Assembly: GCA_947292085.1 (NCBI GenBank)
Contig: CAMYPN010000005.1
Span: forward strand, 1 to 41,736
DNA length: 41,736 nucleotides
Direction: 5' to 3'
DNA from: an uncultured Gardnerella sp.
GTDB lineage: Bacteria; Actinomycetota; Actinomycetes; Actinomycetales; Bifidobacteriaceae
Shown here: positions 8,925 to 18,224 of the stretch, one piece after another
Layout of the letters: each line of letters starts with the position of its first letter
Numbering within the stretch: position 1 is the stretch's first letter
Position numbers and translations under genes: made by a program
The notes under the pieces: model-generated
Database searches by the model: none
What the model was told of the DNA's origin: nothing
The model's input: only the letters and a program-made list of their open reading frames with translations

Positions 8925-8943
8925 ACCCCGCACAAAGCGGGGT
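8925..8943 (-). terminator. Terminator after rpmG
   Basis: The hairpin ACCCCGC-ACAAA-GCGGGGT is followed on the minus strand by TTTTTGTT. It lies between rpmG and murB, so murB probably depends on read-through or its own promoter. Confidence 0.9.
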
Positions 8944-9021
8944 AATAAGTTTCTATCTGCGAACCGCCTAACTAGAAATATAACTGAAGCGGTTTAAGCT
9001 CTACGCAGTAAGCTGAAAGTT

Positions 9022-9192
9022 TCAGCGGGTCTCGCGATGAAGCGTATGCTTACCGCAACGTGGGCAGAACTTATTCAACTCAAGACGATCCGGCGTATTA
9101 CGACGATTCTTCGTCGTGATGTAATTACGCTCCTTGCACTCCGTGCATGCCATCGTAATGCCCGGACGGATATCGGCGCTCTTGCTTGCCAT
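9022..9192 (-). CDS. rpmG: 50S ribosomal protein L33
   Basis: A 56-residue basic protein of the large ribosomal subunit, with the L33 pattern [20 protein letters not shown]. Cys16/Cys19 and Cys43/Cys46 form two CxxC pairs, so this is the zinc-binding (C+) version. Start ATG 9192 follows GAGGTGAACGAA. It is downstream of the Tyr/Thr/Met tRNA genes and upstream of murB. Confidence 0.95.
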   Translation of the reverse strand: MASKSADIRPGITMACTECKERNYITTKNRRNTPDRLELNKFCPRCGKHTLHRETR

Positions 9193-9245
9193 TTCGTTCA
9201 CCTCTACAATTCATTGTTGGCCAGCCAGTCTCCTACTGGCCGTTG

Positions 9246-9319
9246 TAGCGAGGAAGAGACTCGAACTCTTGACCTTACGATTATGAGTCGTACGCTCTAG
9301 CCAGCTGAGCTACCCCGCC
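9246..9319 (-). tRNA. tRNA-Met (anticodon CAT, elongator)
   Basis: A 74-nt tRNA with loop CTCATAA carrying CAT. The acceptor GGCGGGG pairs with CCTCGCT including two G-U pairs. Pairing at position 1-72 argues for elongator rather than initiator tRNA. CCA is not encoded. Confidence 0.93.
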
Positions 9320-9323
9320 AGAG

Positions 9324-9395
<72 letters not shown>

Positions 9396-9396
9396 G

Positions 9397-9478
9397 TGGC
9401 GGGTAGTGGATTCGAACCACTGAAGCACGAAGCGGCTGATTTACAGTCAGCTCCCTTTGACCACTTGGGAAACCCGCC
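9397..9478 (-). tRNA. tRNA-Tyr (anticodon GTA)
   Basis: An 82-nt class II tRNA with acceptor GGCGGGT/ACCCGCC, anticodon loop CTGTAAA carrying GTA, and a long variable arm. It is first in the tRNA-Tyr, tRNA-Thr, tRNA-Met, rpmG series. Confidence 0.95.
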
Positions 9479-9616
9479 AGCAGTCTCCGTAAGAAGTGAA
9501 CTTCAAACGGCAACTTTGTTATTTTGCCACGAGAACGCGACTAATGCAAGTCTAAGACACGCCGATAGACGCACATAAACCCACTATTTTCAACAATCCC
9601 TTGCAAAATAATTTAA

Positions 9617-10711
9617 TTATTTTAGCGAAAAACCGTCATTTTTCAGTTTTTGGCACACTTTAATTACTCGATCATTCGCCTCAACTTCTCCTAGAGAAAT
9701 ACGAATGCCGTCTCCAGAAAATGCTCGAACAGATAATCCAGACTGCACGAAATACTCATTTGCACGCTCAGTATCTGCGCCGAAAGGCATCCAGAAGAAG
9801 TTTGCGTAAGGATCAGCAATATTCCACCCCTGCTCTCGCAAGGACTTAACTACACGCTCTCTCTCGCCAACAATTGCATCTACACGCTTATGCATCTCGC
9901 AAGTAGCATCTTCTTCCAAAGACGCCAAAGCCGCAACCTGCGCAATCTGGCTTACACCAAACGGAACAGCAACTTTACGCATACCTTCTACAACTTCAGC
10001 ATTTGCAACAGCGTAACCGATACGCAATCCTGCTAATCCATAAGCTTTAGAGAATGTCTGTGCAACTACAACGTTTGGATACTCTTTATACAGTTTTATG
10101 CCGTCAGCTGTGCCTTTTGAAGTGTTGAACTGTACATAAGCTTCATCCATAAGAACAAGTACATCTTTTGGCACCGCTTCAAGCACTCTGCGAGCATCTG
10201 CATCGCTAAGAGCATTGGAAGTTGGATTATTTGGATTATTTAGAATAACAAGCTTCGTGTGCTCATTTACAGCATTGATAATTCCATCAATATTATGCGA
10301 ACCATCTGCAAGATTTGGAACCTTAACACTCGTAGCGCCTGAGCCAGATACAATAATCGGGTATGCTTCAAAACTTCTCCACGGATACACGACTTCGTCG
10401 CCAGGGCCAGCAACCAAATTTACAAGCTGAGTAATAACTTCGGTAGATCCACAGCCAAGTACTACCTCGTCAGGAGTAACACTGTAGAGTTTCGCTATGC
10501 GCTCAACTACATCTATACCGCGCATATTTGGATATCGATTAATAACATTAAGCGCTGTTTTGCTTATCGCTTGCTTAACGCTATCTAATGGTTCGAATGG
10601 ATTTTCATTACTTGAGACTTTATATGCGCGAATACCATCTAATTTAGGAGCCGGACGACCCTGCTTATAACTAGGGATAGTATCTATTACGCTTCTGTGT
10701 TTGTATGTCAT
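9617..10711 (-). CDS. PLP-dependent aminotransferase, HisC family (probably aromatic aminotransferase Pat)
   Basis: A 364-residue class I/II aminotransferase. The motifs are SSNENPFEPL (about residue 33), NNPNNPT (about 158), MDEAY (Asp189) and the PLP-lysine segment TFSKAYGLAGLRIGY (Lys222). The N-terminal 'IPSYKQGR...LSSNENPF'-like arrangement resembles actinobacterial phenylalanine/aromatic aminotransferases (Pat), which are HisC homologues. Histidinol-phosphate aminotransferase is the alternative, but no other histidine gene is present. It would exchange the amino group between aromatic 2-oxoacids and glutamate in the cytoplasm. Confidence 0.85.
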   Translation of the reverse strand: MTYKHRSVIDTIPSYKQGRPAPKLDGIRAYKVSSNENPFEPLDSVKQAISKTALNVINRYPNMRGIDVVERIAKLYSVTPDEVVLGCGSTEVITQLVNLVAGPGDEVVYPWRSFEAYPIIVSGSGATSVKVPNLADGSHNIDGIINAVNEHTKLVILNNPNNPTSNALSDADARRVLEAVPKDVLVLMDEAYVQFNTSKGTADGIKLYKEYPNVVVAQTFSKAYGLAGLRIGYAVANAEVVEGMRKVAVPFGVSQIAQVAALASLEEDATCEMHKRVDAIVGERERVVKSLREQGWNIADPYANFFWMPFGADTERANEYFVQSGLSVRAFSGDGIRISLGEVEANDRVIKVCQKLKNDGFSLK

Positions 10712-10768
10712 ACTTCTCTATGATACTCACGAATCGTGTAATAAATAAAGCGCATCGCATAAAGAAAA

Positions 10769-10800
10769 CGCTGGAAACTACATTATCGTAATTTCCAGCG
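10769..10800 (-). terminator. Terminator after groES
   Basis: Perfect 9-bp arms CGCTGGAAA and TTTCCAGCG are followed on the minus strand by TTTTCTTT. It is about 80 bp past the groES stop, ending the message with no groEL in it. Confidence 0.85.
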
Positions 10801-10877
10801 CAAATAAGTTAACGTTCGCAGCCTAAACAACTATCTTAAAAAAGAAAGCGAAAAGGCAACTGACAAAACTATTTTAA

Positions 10878-11171
10878 TTAGCCAAGAATAGCAAGCACAT
10901 CACGCGAAGAGACGATCAAATAATCCTCACCTTCATAGTGCACTTCTGTTCCGCCGTACTTGGAGTAAAGAACTTTATCGCCGACTTTAACATCCATAGG
11001 AATTCGCTCGCCCTTGTCGTCGCGACGACCCGGTCCTACAGCAAGAACTTCGCCCTGCTGTGGCTTTTCCTTGGCATTGTCTGGAATGTACAAACCGGAA
11101 GCAGTTTGGGTCTCCGCCTGAGCCTGCTTAACAATAATCTTATCTTCCAACGGTGTGAGCTTAATCGACAC
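10878..11171 (-). CDS. groES: Co-chaperonin GroES (Hsp10)
   Basis: A 97-residue subunit of the heptameric lid of the GroEL folding chamber. It matches GroES along its length, including [12 protein letters not shown], the mobile loop [17 protein letters not shown] and [18 protein letters not shown] 11171 is preferred over GTG 11180: the AGAAAGAGG ribosome site lies eight bases before 11171 but overlaps 11180. It gives the usual [10 protein letters not shown] start. A perfect CIRCE lies about 115 bp upstream. groEL does not follow, so the chaperonin genes are split, as in many actinobacteria. Confidence 0.96.
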   Translation of the reverse strand: MSIKLTPLEDKIIVKQAQAETQTASGLYIPDNAKEKPQQGEVLAVGPGRRDDKGERIPMDVKVGDKVLYSKYGGTEVHYEGEDYLIVSSRDVLAILG

Positions 11172-11285
11172 TGTCGCCACCTCTTTCTTACGAGAGATTA
11201 ATCCATTCGCGCAAACACAAACTCGATGAGGCTGACGATCACATCTACTTCATATTTACGCTCTGTGTCTCATGGTACCGCGAAA

Positions 11286-11312
11286 TTAGCACTCTGCCAA
11301 CTAGAGTGCTAA
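11286..11312 (-). promoter_or_regulatory. CIRCE operator (HrcA binding site)
   Basis: TTAGCACTC-N9-GAGTGCTAA is an exact match to the CIRCE consensus. It lies upstream of groES and predicts heat-inducible repression by HrcA. Confidence 0.97.
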
Positions 11313-11346
11313 TTTTTTATTAAGAAATTTATATTATTTATTTACG

Positions 11347-12837
11347 CTACCTGCGGCGGCTTGCTAAAACCTCACGTAAATTGGCAACTCCGAGCGAATC
11401 TGCAGAACTATCTGGAGCCTCAACCTTAGCTTGTTTTTCGCTATTATGGAACTCTTCTACGGACTTATCTGCAGAATTAGCTGCAGACACAGCTACAGGC
11501 TTACTAGGAACAGCTTTTGCAACTTGCTTAGTTGACTTAATTTCTAAGCTTTCTGGAGCACTACTTGCTGCTGATTTTTCTGTTTTCTCTGAATTTTCAG
11601 CAGATTTAGAATAATTAGCAGAGGATTTTGAACCCAGAGAGAAAGATATTAAATCCTGCTTTTCAGATTGCGCAGAAGCTGCTAAATCAAACGCGTCTAA
11701 AGCTTTAGAAGCTCTAACTTCACTAATCTCGTTAGTTGAGTCATCATATGAAGTCTTCTCAGACTGCTCAACATTCTTAGTCTGCTCAACCTGCTCAACC
11801 TCATCTTTATTACTACTCTGAGTAGAATCCTTCAACGACGAAGAATCATTAGACTCAGAAGTAGAAAGATTAGAAACAGGCACTTCATTTGATTTTGCCG
11901 CGTCAGCAACGTCAATTACTTCCATATTTTCATCGCTACGCATAGAAAGTCCACGCTTACGAAGCGCTTCTTCGCGATCTTTCATAGTGCGACGCAATGC
12001 AACGCGAATCTCACGCGCTTCCATAATAGAAGTTTCTGTACTGTCTCTTACTGCTTGGCAATCTTGCACATAATTCTGATTGCTATAAGAAGAATTTTCA
12101 TATGAAGCATTACGGTAGTCAGTATTTCCACTACTGTAATCTTCGCGATTTTCTTTTACGGAATTAGTTTTATTAATAGTCTTGCCGTATTCAGATTTCT
12201 TTGCATCAATAAAATCAGAAGCACCAGCAGTAATAGCTTTTACCGTGTTCACAAAGCTATTAACCATGCCAAAACGATCATCATTCTTGGTTATAACTTG
12301 CTCACTAACATTAGTAACATTTGCTGTTACTACACCATCAGCGTCTTTTTTTCGCATACTTGCCACGCGCGCTTCCCAAGCACGAGCATGTTTAGAAGCA
12401 CGAGCGCCACAAACCAACACAATCGCTAAAAATGCTAACGGTATAAGCGCAAAAGCTGGAGAATACAATCCTCCAAAACCAACCAAGGCAACGAGAAAAG
12501 TTAGAACCGATAAAGCCAACACAAGCATGCAACGACGGCGCACAGCAGCACGCCTTAAACTACGAATATGATTTATATACTCTTTTGTAAATCTTTGTTT
12601 ACGCTCTGTTTTTTGCTCAGTAGGTTGCATATCAACCCCTTTCGCCGTAGTCCTGGTTCCATCACACACGCGAGTGGCACTCCACTCATCAACAAGATGC
12701 AGTGAAGGCGAGTACCTATCCTCGCGATGTTCAAGTATGCTTTTCATACCATTAACCGTGTGCTTAGGCAACCACCCAAACCATAAGGCTACGAGGATGA
12801 TCAACACAAGCAAAGCACTGACCGATTCATAACCCAT
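11347..12837 (-). CDS. Unknown three-helix membrane protein with long polar tail
   Basis: A 496-residue protein I do not recognise. One hydrophobic segment lies at residues 4-22 and two more at 103-122 and 127-146, flanked by very basic stretches (RRAAVRRRC). The remaining 350 residues are hydrophilic, rich in Ser, Glu, Asn and Lys and probably disordered. There is a possible short coiled coil in the KDREEALRKRG region. It is probably anchored in the cytoplasmic membrane with a cytosolic tail. No clear ribosome site precedes ATG 12837; a TATATT box seven bases upstream would suit a leaderless message. It is divergent from the FmdB gene and downstream of no obvious operon. Confidence 0.75.
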   Translation of the reverse strand: MGYESVSALLVLIILVALWFGWLPKHTVNGMKSILEHREDRYSPSLHLVDEWSATRVCDGTRTTAKGVDMQPTEQKTERKQRFTKEYINHIRSLRRAAVRRRCMLVLALSVLTFLVALVGFGGLYSPAFALIPLAFLAIVLVCGARASKHARAWEARVASMRKKDADGVVTANVTNVSEQVITKNDDRFGMVNSFVNTVKAITAGASDFIDAKKSEYGKTINKTNSVKENREDYSSGNTDYRNASYENSSYSNQNYVQDCQAVRDSTETSIMEAREIRVALRRTMKDREEALRKRGLSMRSDENMEVIDVADAAKSNEVPVSNLSTSESNDSSSLKDSTQSSNKDEVEQVEQTKNVEQSEKTSYDDSTNEISEVRASKALDAFDLAASAQSEKQDLISFSLGSKSSANYSKSAENSEKTEKSAASSAPESLEIKSTKQVAKAVPSKPVAVSAANSADKSVEEFHNSEKQAKVEAPDSSADSLGVANLREVLASRRR

Positions 12838-13065
12838 AGATACAAATATAAGTAGTGAGCGGGATGTGCAAGCTGTAATAGGAATCGGCGTGTCGCAATT
12901 TATATCATCTTTAAGCGTGCCGAACGTATAAGCTGTCTTATTATTGACTAGGATATTTGAAGGAATAGAAAGTTACTAATACTTACAGATTTTGCTTTTG
13001 TTAGTTAAAACATTTCGCAAAGTCGTAACTGATTTTTTGATTATAAATGCATATCGGAGGAACCG

Positions 13066-13242
13066 TTGCCTACTTATCATTACCGTTGCAAGCAGTGTGG
13101 ATACGATTTTTCGGAACATCAGGATTTTTCAGATGACCCTATTACTATTTGCCCACAATGCGGCAAAGAAACAGTGCGTAAGATTTATTCAGCACCTCCT
13201 ATTAATTTCAAAGGTAGTGGATTCTATCGCACTGATAAATAA
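13066..13242 (+). CDS. FmdB-family zinc-ribbon protein
   Basis: A 58-residue protein starting at TTG 13066, five bases after a CGGAGG site. The first line MPTYHYRCKQCGYDFSEHQ, the pairs Cys8/Cys11 and Cys29/Cys32, and the ending with FKGSGFYRTD are the standard FmdB/CxxC_CxxC_SSSS layout. The family binds zinc and its role is poorly known. It is followed by a strong terminator and then by the SAF-domain gene, both on the plus strand. Confidence 0.9.
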   Translation: MPTYHYRCKQCGYDFSEHQDFSDDPITICPQCGKETVRKIYSAPPINFKGSGFYRTDK

Positions 13243-13275
13243 TAAAAATAAGTAATAAAAAATAATTTTTTTAAG

Positions 13276-13321
13276 AACGCTTATATTGATCCGTAAAAGG
13301 ATTGCAATATAAGCGTTTTTT
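13276..13321 (+). terminator. Terminator after the FmdB gene
   Basis: 13-bp arms AACGCTTATATTG and CAATATAAGCGTT with a 16-base loop are followed by a run of T. Confidence 0.9.
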
Positions 13322-13333
13322 AGTATAAATACC

Positions 13334-13347
13334 CTGTATCCACAATG
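13334..13347 (+). promoter_or_regulatory. CTGTATCCACAATG motif, copy 2
   Basis: An exact 14-bp copy of the motif at 2252 and 31792, in the same orientation relative to its downstream gene, 46 bp before the SAF-domain start. It contains TATCCACA, close to a DnaA box. Confidence 0.5.
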
Positions 13348-13393
13348 CATATTTTTTATTGCAATAGCTCGAAACATACGAGAAGATGCTTGC

Positions 13394-14131
13394 ATGAGTA
13401 TGAATTTTTCTTTATTTACAGCAGAAACTAGTCCTCTGAAAACAAATGGACTTGCGCGTAGACGGCAACGTGCCTTTCTTCGCAAAATAATTATCGTATT
13501 TTGTGCAGGAATTATGAGTTTACTTGTTATCTCAACTATTATCTCTTCTCAAGCTACACAAACTATACCAATTGCAATTCGTCATATTGCACAGGGAGAA
13601 CACATAAGTAAAAGCGACATACAGTATGTACAAGTACCACAACACTCCGTTTTTAATAATGTTCTTTCCGAAAAAGATAGCTATAAGGATTTGGTAGCAA
13701 CTTGCGATATTAAATCTGGGATGCCGCTTTTTAGAAACACCACAAGTAGATCTCCAAAAATACCGAAAGGATTTACAGCACTTGACTTAAATTTGGCGAG
13801 CGCAGATCACTCTCTTATACCTGGAAAACGTATAACTATTGCTTTTAGCAAAGTAACTGCAGATACATCTCAAGCAAAAAACGGCAATACTGAGGATGAT
13901 CAAGACGACGATTTTAAAGAGCATGAGGGAGATAATCAAAGCATGGATGACGAAAGCAACAGCATAGACGAAAGGTATGTTGAAACAATACGTCACGCTC
14001 TTGTAGTCTCAATAAGCTACCAGCAGCATCATAGTCAAGCAACTCTTGCTATGCCAGCTAAAGATGCTCTTAAAGTGCTAAATGCGCAAGCAATAAACAG
14101 TTCGCTATCTATAGTTGCAATACGAGAGTAA
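13394..14131 (+). CDS. SAF-domain membrane protein (CpaB/RcpC-like)
   Basis: A 245-residue protein. A basic N-terminus (LARRRQRAFLRK) precedes one transmembrane helix (about residues 31-52). Then comes a SAF-like beta-clip region (about 58-120) containing IAIRHIAQGEHISKSDIQ and IKSGMPLFRN, as in CpaB/RcpC pilus-assembly proteins. An acidic, Asp-rich insertion follows (about 160-195). CpaB proteins stabilise Flp/Tad pilus assembly in the envelope, but no other tad gene is nearby, so that role is unproven. The ribosome site at ATG 13394 is weak and ATG 13400 is an alternative. A 14-bp motif shared with two other envelope genes lies upstream. Confidence 0.75.
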   Translation: MSMNFSLFTAETSPLKTNGLARRRQRAFLRKIIIVFCAGIMSLLVISTIISSQATQTIPIAIRHIAQGEHISKSDIQYVQVPQHSVFNNVLSEKDSYKDLVATCDIKSGMPLFRNTTSRSPKIPKGFTALDLNLASADHSLIPGKRITIAFSKVTADTSQAKNGNTEDDQDDDFKEHEGDNQSMDDESNSIDERYVETIRHALVVSISYQQHHSQATLAMPAKDALKVLNAQAINSSLSIVAIRE

Positions 14132-14177
14132 AAGCAATATTAAAAATCAGCTTTCCACTCAATACTCAAGTACAGAA

Positions 14178-14381
14178 TTATCTTCCTCGCTCAGAAAACA
14201 CAGCCCAGTGAGGAGGTAGTTCGCCTAATATTCGATTATCGTCATCACTCTGTTTTTGCTCAACAGTTTGCATATCGGAAGGCTCGAGCTTTACGCCATC
14301 TGCGTCGAAACGTTCAGAACCTTTGCGCACTACGCGAGTATGTTCGCGAGGTGAACGTCGATTTGGATTATAACCACTCAC
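14178..14381 (-). CDS. Small conserved-type hydrophilic protein, coupled to the upstream gene
   Basis: A 67-residue polar protein of unknown function, with basic N-terminal half (RRSPREHTRVVRKGSERF) and ending ELPPHWAVFSERGR. Its start overlaps the stop of the upstream giant gene by four bases (ATGA), a sign of translational coupling. This overlap and the distinctive C-terminal motif make it likely to be real despite its size. It is the last gene of the FHA/pseudo-helicase operon. Confidence 0.8.
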   Translation of the reverse strand: MSGYNPNRRSPREHTRVVRKGSERFDADGVKLEPSDMQTVEQKQSDDDNRILGELPPHWAVFSERGR

Positions 14382-17300
14382 TTCTCGTCACCGTAAAGCT
14401 CTCCGAGTCTAGAAACTACTCGATCTACTTCTTTTTCAGGATTTACGAATGCTCCAACACTCCACACGTTCATAACAGACCATCCGAGTGATTCCAAATC
14501 CTGAACCATTATGCGGTGACGTTCACGAGTAGATTGCACGCTCATAAACTGCGCATCGTCAGTCAAAATCGCTACAGCAAAAGGTTTATTTGAAAGACCA
14601 ACGGCCAGCGGTATACGAAGTCCACGATCAAAACCGTAATTTAACGCAACTTTCAATCCGCGAGCGCGTATACGTTCCGCTAGATCTGAGAACAGAACGT
14701 TTCCTACAGCTGCGGCTTCAGCTTTAGCAGTTACTGCAGCAAATCCTTCTTCATCTTCTGGTCTAAGAGGATCATCACCAAGCTGTTCTGCCCAAATAAG
14801 CAATTCTTTAAGAAGTTTTGGACCTTCCTGATGAATTCTGTCATCTTCCATATCTTTAGAAGTAAAGGCACATACAATATCCAAGTGACGTTTAGCTAAA
14901 GCCAAAGCGTCAAGAAGCATTCCACTGCCGCCTTCTTCTTCCAAAATGCCAAACTGTTGCAAAAGTCTTCCGTGAGATGTTTTTGCGTAGCAAAGTGAAA
15001 GTATTACATCAGTTGCTACAGCTCCTGGAGCCTCATGAATGCTCACTAGTCGCACATGGCGTAAGAAGCGAGCCATGTTGTCATCTTTAATAGCAAGAGA
15101 CTTTAACTCTGCTCCTAGTCGACTACGGAACACGTTTGTAAGTGTTACTACTGCAAGAACGTAGCTTGATGGAACCACGGTGAAAGTTTTCGCACGTTGC
15201 TCAATGAGTGAAACAACTTCATCTATTTCTCGTTGACTACTTTCGATCAAACCAGTTGACATTACTGGCACACCAGTAGCTTCAATCTGATGCAAACGAA
15301 CTTTTCCTTGCAAACGCTCAACAGGAATATCGTGTCGAAGTAAACCATATCCGTGTTCTTCAAGGAAATTAGCTAAACGCAGCGAACGCCTCGATGCTCG
15401 AGATTCTACTGTAACATTCGGAAGAATATTAATCAGCGCATTTAAACTTTGCGAGCTAACAGTCTTTTTATGAGCTAACACAACTACTTGCTTAGCGCGC
15501 GCAAGAATAGAAAGAAGCTCAAGATTATTCATATGCTCTGCGGCATCTATTATAACCGTGTCAACAATTGGACTGCACGATGTGAGCATTACAAGAGTAG
15601 ACGGCATAGCAACAAGAATTGGCTTAGCTGCTAACACAATATCTTTGTGATTTTTAAGTAGATTTTTAAGAGTAATACCAGCTCTGTTACTTGCGAGCAT
15701 AGTATGAAGCTGATTAGCTTCTTGTGTACGCGAAAATAGCAAATCACAAAGTTTCTTCATGCTTTCCTGTTGAATCATAGGACCAACAGAACGAACATGC
15801 TCGGTATCGACTTGTACGAAACGGTCAGAAGCATCTTGTAAAGCAGAACCATCTTGATTAGAAATAATCGCTGAAGAACTAACGATATCTTCAAAAACAG
15901 TAGTCCACCATGCTAAGTGAATTTCTCCGTCCAATGCTTCACCAGTTACTTTACGATGACGCAAATCGTTTACTAAATCAGATAAACCGACGCTCTTAAA
16001 CTCACTTTCGAGCTTGCAGCGTCCAGGTAAAGTATCTAAAGCAGCGCGATCATCATGTAGGTCTTGCAAACGGTTATCGAGTTGAGCAAACTCAATATTT
16101 TCAAGATCTGCACCAAGTTTTGTAGTTGCAAGTACTGTATCAAGTGCTACAAGGTGACGAGCAAGCATTTCTTGAGTGCTAACTATTTCGTCTAATTTTG
16201 GTGGTAGTACAGGCCAGCCTCCATGAGGTACGAACATGCGCCATTGATCTGCCTGCTGTGACACGATTTTCAGTGCTTCATGAAGATCGTCGACTTTTGC
16301 TCCAACTCGTAGCATATTACGAGCTTCTTTAACGTAATGTCTACGCTGCCAGAAGCCCATAACAGTACCCTCAGCTTTTCGCACAGCTTTAGGCTTGCTT
16401 GCCTCTATCATGGCGTCTAAGTCACGCTCAAAAATTTCAGGCTGGAAAACGTCCAGAACTCTACGCAAATTTTTAAGTACACTAACCTGCCTTCCCCATT
16501 CCCGAGCAGTAGAAGGAACTGGGAATCCACAGCTTTGTACAGTAGTTTTTACTTGTTCTCTAGTTGCAGGAAGAAGTTTAAGAAGCAAATCAACTACACG
16601 CTGATAAACTGCTACAGCTTCGCCTTCATCAAAAACAGACGCACCAAACCAAGGTGTATCATCAGGCTGAACCGTAAACTCACCAAGCTCATCAGCTTCA
16701 TGAAGTTTTTGTACCCACTTGTCAAGATCATTAGCAAGAGACCTAGCAGCGTCAACATCTAAACGCACATGAGTAGAAGGATGTGAAGGGAGCATTGCAA
16801 TAGCAGCCAAATTTTGCATAGTCTGGTATGCGGAAACACCCCAGCTCTCATTTACTCCATGCAAATCACCAAGGTATCTTGTTAATCGAGAGCGAACTCC
16901 TACAAGCTCATCAGCAACCTGCTCAAAACGAGATGTTGCTACACTTTGCCGCGCACCTACTGCAGCAATAAGCTGTGAATCAATATGTTTTGCAGCATGA
17001 CCGTCAGATACGTCAAGAGAAAGAGAAGAAATTTCGTTATCGCTTAAAGTACGCCTAAATCTGCGTTGCTGTTCTATAACATTTGGCACGTAAAGCACAG
17101 AACGTCCGAGAAGAGCCGAATGTGATGCTATTGCACTAGCAACATTAGTGGAATCCGATCCTGCATCAACATCAATAAAAAGCGAAGTTCCTTTTGCAAC
17201 AAGATCCGCGGCGTAACGCACACTGTTATCAACATCTCCGACTTCGTACTCATTGTGAGGATCCGCATCGAACGGGCTGTATTCTTGTTTATTTTCCGCC

Positions 17301-18157
17301 TTAAGTTCATTTGCAGCGTACTCATCACCAGCTAAAGCGTCAATTACTGTGTTACCTACACTTCCAGCTTGTAACGCTTCAAAAATTTTGTCACTTTCTG
17401 AAAGGAATCTTGAACCTGCGTCTGTAAAGCAGCCGAGAATAATATCTCTTTCAATATCAAAATCTGGGAACGCACGACGAGCCTGCTGGCAGATTGCTTC
17501 AAAAACTACTGAAGTTTCTGGCGTTCCACTCTCGTAATTAGAGCCGTCAAAAAGTACTTCTTCTCGCAAATCAATTCCACGCTCTTTTAGTCTTACTACA
17601 AGCGAATGGTTAAGACCAACGTTGCCAGAGAAGCAGATTGTTGCAGCAGTCTCATCTTTTGCAGTATCTCTTACTACGTGCACTGGATACGTGAGTACAG
17701 GAACGTGATTTCCATTCCAAGAAGCTACGCCAACTACAAGCGATAGTTCAGAAACGCCGCTTTCATGCGCTTTTGCATCTCTATCTTCAAAAACTCTCTC
17801 AAGTCTTCTTCCTGCAGCTCGCAACATTCCAGCATCTCTAAATAACGCTTTTAATGTCACTTTTCCGCTTGCAAAAAGCTGAGCTATACCAGATGGATGA
17901 GCGTGAGTTAATTCCAACTGTGCCTGCAGTTTTGTAATATCTTCTAGCGGAGAAGGCGTAAGTTGCAACTGGTACTGTTTACGCCACTCTTGTATGCGCT
18001 GCAACGCTTCAGCTCTAGCGGCAGACACTGACTGCCTGTTAGACTCATCCCTGCTTAGAAATACACTGCGTTCTGTTGGCGAAGCATTTCTATCCTGCAA
18101 ATCTTGTGGAGAATTATTCAAATCTTTTGCTTCGTTCATACCATTAATATTGCTCAT
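14378..18157 (-). CDS. Giant SF1 helicase-like protein with C-terminal Vsr/MTES_1575-type domain; active sites appear lost
   Basis: A protein of 1259 residues. Its overall layout matches actinobacterial SF1 helicases with a C-terminal restriction-endonuclease-like (MTES_1575/Vsr-type) domain. The conserved motifs look eroded. Where Walker A (GPPGTGKT) is expected, near residues 329-338, it reads DVDAGSDSTN. Walker B reads VIIDAAEH (about 868-875) instead of DEAS. GDPKQLPP becomes AHKKTVSS. The ITRAR motif VI becomes LALAK. In the C-terminal domain the usual 'IDLAV...ECDGAxYH' becomes 'IPLAV...LTDDAQFM', although RERHR and LGWSVMNVWS remain. It may be a scaffold or DNA-binding pseudoenzyme. 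The start at ATG 18157 follows GAGAGAATCAGT; a GTG at 18181 is possible. Confidence 0.85.
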   Translation of the reverse strand: MSNINGMNEAKDLNNSPQDLQDRNASPTERSVFLSRDESNRQSVSAARAEALQRIQEWRKQYQLQLTPSPLEDITKLQAQLELTHAHPSGIAQLFASGKVTLKALFRDAGMLRAAGRRLERVFEDRDAKAHESGVSELSLVVGVASWNGNHVPVLTYPVHVVRDTAKDETAATICFSGNVGLNHSLVVRLKERGIDLREEVLFDGSNYESGTPETSVVFEAICQQARRAFPDFDIERDIILGCFTDAGSRFLSESDKIFEALQAGSVGNTVIDALAGDEYAANELKAENKQEYSPFDADPHNEYEVGDVDNSVRYAADLVAKGTSLFIDVDAGSDSTNVASAIASHSALLGRSVLYVPNVIEQQRRFRRTLSDNEISSLSLDVSDGHAAKHIDSQLIAAVGARQSVATSRFEQVADELVGVRSRLTRYLGDLHGVNESWGVSAYQTMQNLAAIAMLPSHPSTHVRLDVDAARSLANDLDKWVQKLHEADELGEFTVQPDDTPWFGASVFDEGEAVAVYQRVVDLLLKLLPATREQVKTTVQSCGFPVPSTAREWGRQVSVLKNLRRVLDVFQPEIFERDLDAMIEASKPKAVRKAEGTVMGFWQRRHYVKEARNMLRVGAKVDDLHEALKIVSQQADQWRMFVPHGGWPVLPPKLDEIVSTQEMLARHLVALDTVLATTKLGADLENIEFAQLDNRLQDLHDDRAALDTLPGRCKLESEFKSVGLSDLVNDLRHRKVTGEALDGEIHLAWWTTVFEDIVSSSAIISNQDGSALQDASDRFVQVDTEHVRSVGPMIQQESMKKLCDLLFSRTQEANQLHTMLASNRAGITLKNLLKNHKDIVLAAKPILVAMPSTLVMLTSCSPIVDTVIIDAAEHMNNLELLSILARAKQVVVLAHKKTVSSQSLNALINILPNVTVESRASRRSLRLANFLEEHGYGLLRHDIPVERLQGKVRLHQIEATGVPVMSTGLIESSQREIDEVVSLIEQRAKTFTVVPSSYVLAVVTLTNVFRSRLGAELKSLAIKDDNMARFLRHVRLVSIHEAPGAVATDVILSLCYAKTSHGRLLQQFGILEEEGGSGMLLDALALAKRHLDIVCAFTSKDMEDDRIHQEGPKLLKELLIWAEQLGDDPLRPEDEEGFAAVTAKAEAAAVGNVLFSDLAERIRARGLKVALNYGFDRGLRIPLAVGLSNKPFAVAILTDDAQFMSVQSTRERHRIMVQDLESLGWSVMNVWSVGAFVNPEKEVDRVVSRLGELYGDEK

Positions 18158-18224
18158 ACTGATTCTCTCACTTTGTTGCACTCATCGTCACTTGTAATCG
18201 TCTAGTTTTAATAATATCCACGAA

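Noticed and set aside
13088..13101. TGTGGATAC inside the FmdB gene as another copy of the DnaA-like motif
   Set aside because: It is explained by codons of the Cys-Gly-Tyr zinc-ribbon segment and lacks the flanking CAT...AG bases.
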